Part shown: positions 5,024-5,291 of the stretch, one piece after another
How the letters are laid out: every line of letters starts with the position of its first letter
How positions within the stretch are numbered: position 1 is the stretch's first letter
Source of the DNA: Phenylobacterium sp.
GTDB taxonomy: Bacteria > Pseudomonadota > Alphaproteobacteria > Caulobacterales > Caulobacteraceae
Direction: 5' to 3'
NCBI GenBank assembly: GCA_028291285.1
Contig: JAQGIJ010000141.1
Coordinates: 1 to 5,291 of the forward strand
Length of the DNA stretch: 5,291 nt
Notes under the pieces: model-generated
The model's database searches: none
The model's input: the letters and a program-made list of their open reading frames with translations, nothing else
Told to the model about the DNA's origin: nothing
Translations under genes and position numbers: made by a program

Positions 5024-5291
5024 ATGAGACAGGTTTTTCAGATCCGCCACGCCCTGACCGCGGCGCTCGCGTGCCTCGGGGCGGTGTCGTCGGCGCACGC
5101 CGCCGGCGCGCCCATCAAGGTCACCGTATGGAGCCTGCGAATTCCGGGCGGAAGCGTCCACGTGGACGTCTGCACCCGGGAGACCTTCCTGCGCGACAAT
5201 TGTCCGTATTCCGGCTCGGCGCCCACGCAGGTCGGGGAGACGACGGTGACGGTCCCTGACGTTCCGCCGGGCGTGTACGCCGTCCAGGCCT
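5024..5291 (+). CDS. Exported DUF2141-like protein, N-terminal part (cut by the right edge)
   Basis: 89 codons from ATG 5024 run off the window. Residues 1-26 form a Sec signal peptide: Arg2, Arg8 and His9, then a hydrophobic stretch ALTAALACLGAVSSAHA with probable cleavage after AHA (24-26). The mature part, APIKVTVWSLRIPGGSVHVDV, then a CTRETFL stretch, then TTVTVPDVPPGVYAVQA (73-89), fits the DUF2141 beta-sandwich family, in which a short strand-rich N-terminus leads to the PPG-YAV motif and a HDENGNG-type loop expected just beyond the edge. Cys50 and Cys60 could form a disulfide in the periplasm. The function of DUF2141 proteins is not established. The ribosome binding site is poor, so the start rests on the signal peptide. 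A transthyretin-like or carboxypeptidase-regulatory-like fold is the alternative label. Confidence 0.72.
   Translation, partial: MRQVFQIRHALTAALACLGAVSSAHAAGAPIKVTVWSLRIPGGSVHVDVCTRETFLRDNCPYSGSAPTQVGETTVTVPDVPPGVYAVQA

Overview
The window looks like part of a high-GC alphaproteobacterial chromosome. Third codon positions are strongly G/C, a perfect match to the alphaproteobacterial general-stress sigma factor (EcfG/SigT-type) promoter lies upstream of a kaiC-like gene, and a DUF2141-like secretory protein sits at the right edge. Caulobacterales (Caulobacter/Phenylobacterium-like) would fit, but the genus is inference.

Layout. (1) Positions 1-262, minus strand: the N-terminal 87 codons of a KaiC-family ATPase, cut by the left edge. 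(2) Positions 263-847: a divergent intergenic region. It carries the EcfG-type promoter pointing at kaiC (422-446), a dyad touching its -35 element, an AT-rich island (about 460-585) with paired AAATATTT sites, and a possible hairpin that would mask the ribosome binding site of the next gene. (3) Positions 848-4501, plus strand: one continuous reading frame of 1,217 codons broken only by an in-frame TAG at 4145-4147. It encodes two tandem Hcp-like (type VI secretion tube protein) domains, about eight bacterial Ig-like repeats (four with an exact 291-bp period) and, after the TAG, an RTX calcium-binding block with a type I secretion C-terminus. (4) Positions 4502-5023: no recognisable gene, but a long imperfect hairpin at 4854-4916 and a 12-bp direct repeat. 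(5) Positions 5024-5291, plus strand: the start of an exported DUF2141-like protein, cut by the right edge.

The most notable item is the large gene. Its order Hcp-Hcp-Ig repeats-RTX joins modules normally associated with type VI secretion, surface adhesins and type I secretion. Its secretion module is separated from the rest by one amber codon with no frame change. It may be a freshly disrupted gene, a base-call error, or a gene whose secreted form depends on readthrough; the sequence alone cannot decide. No ABC transporter, membrane-fusion or type VI apparatus gene is present. The two flanking genes have no obvious functional link to it, apart from the divergent promoter region shared with kaiC.
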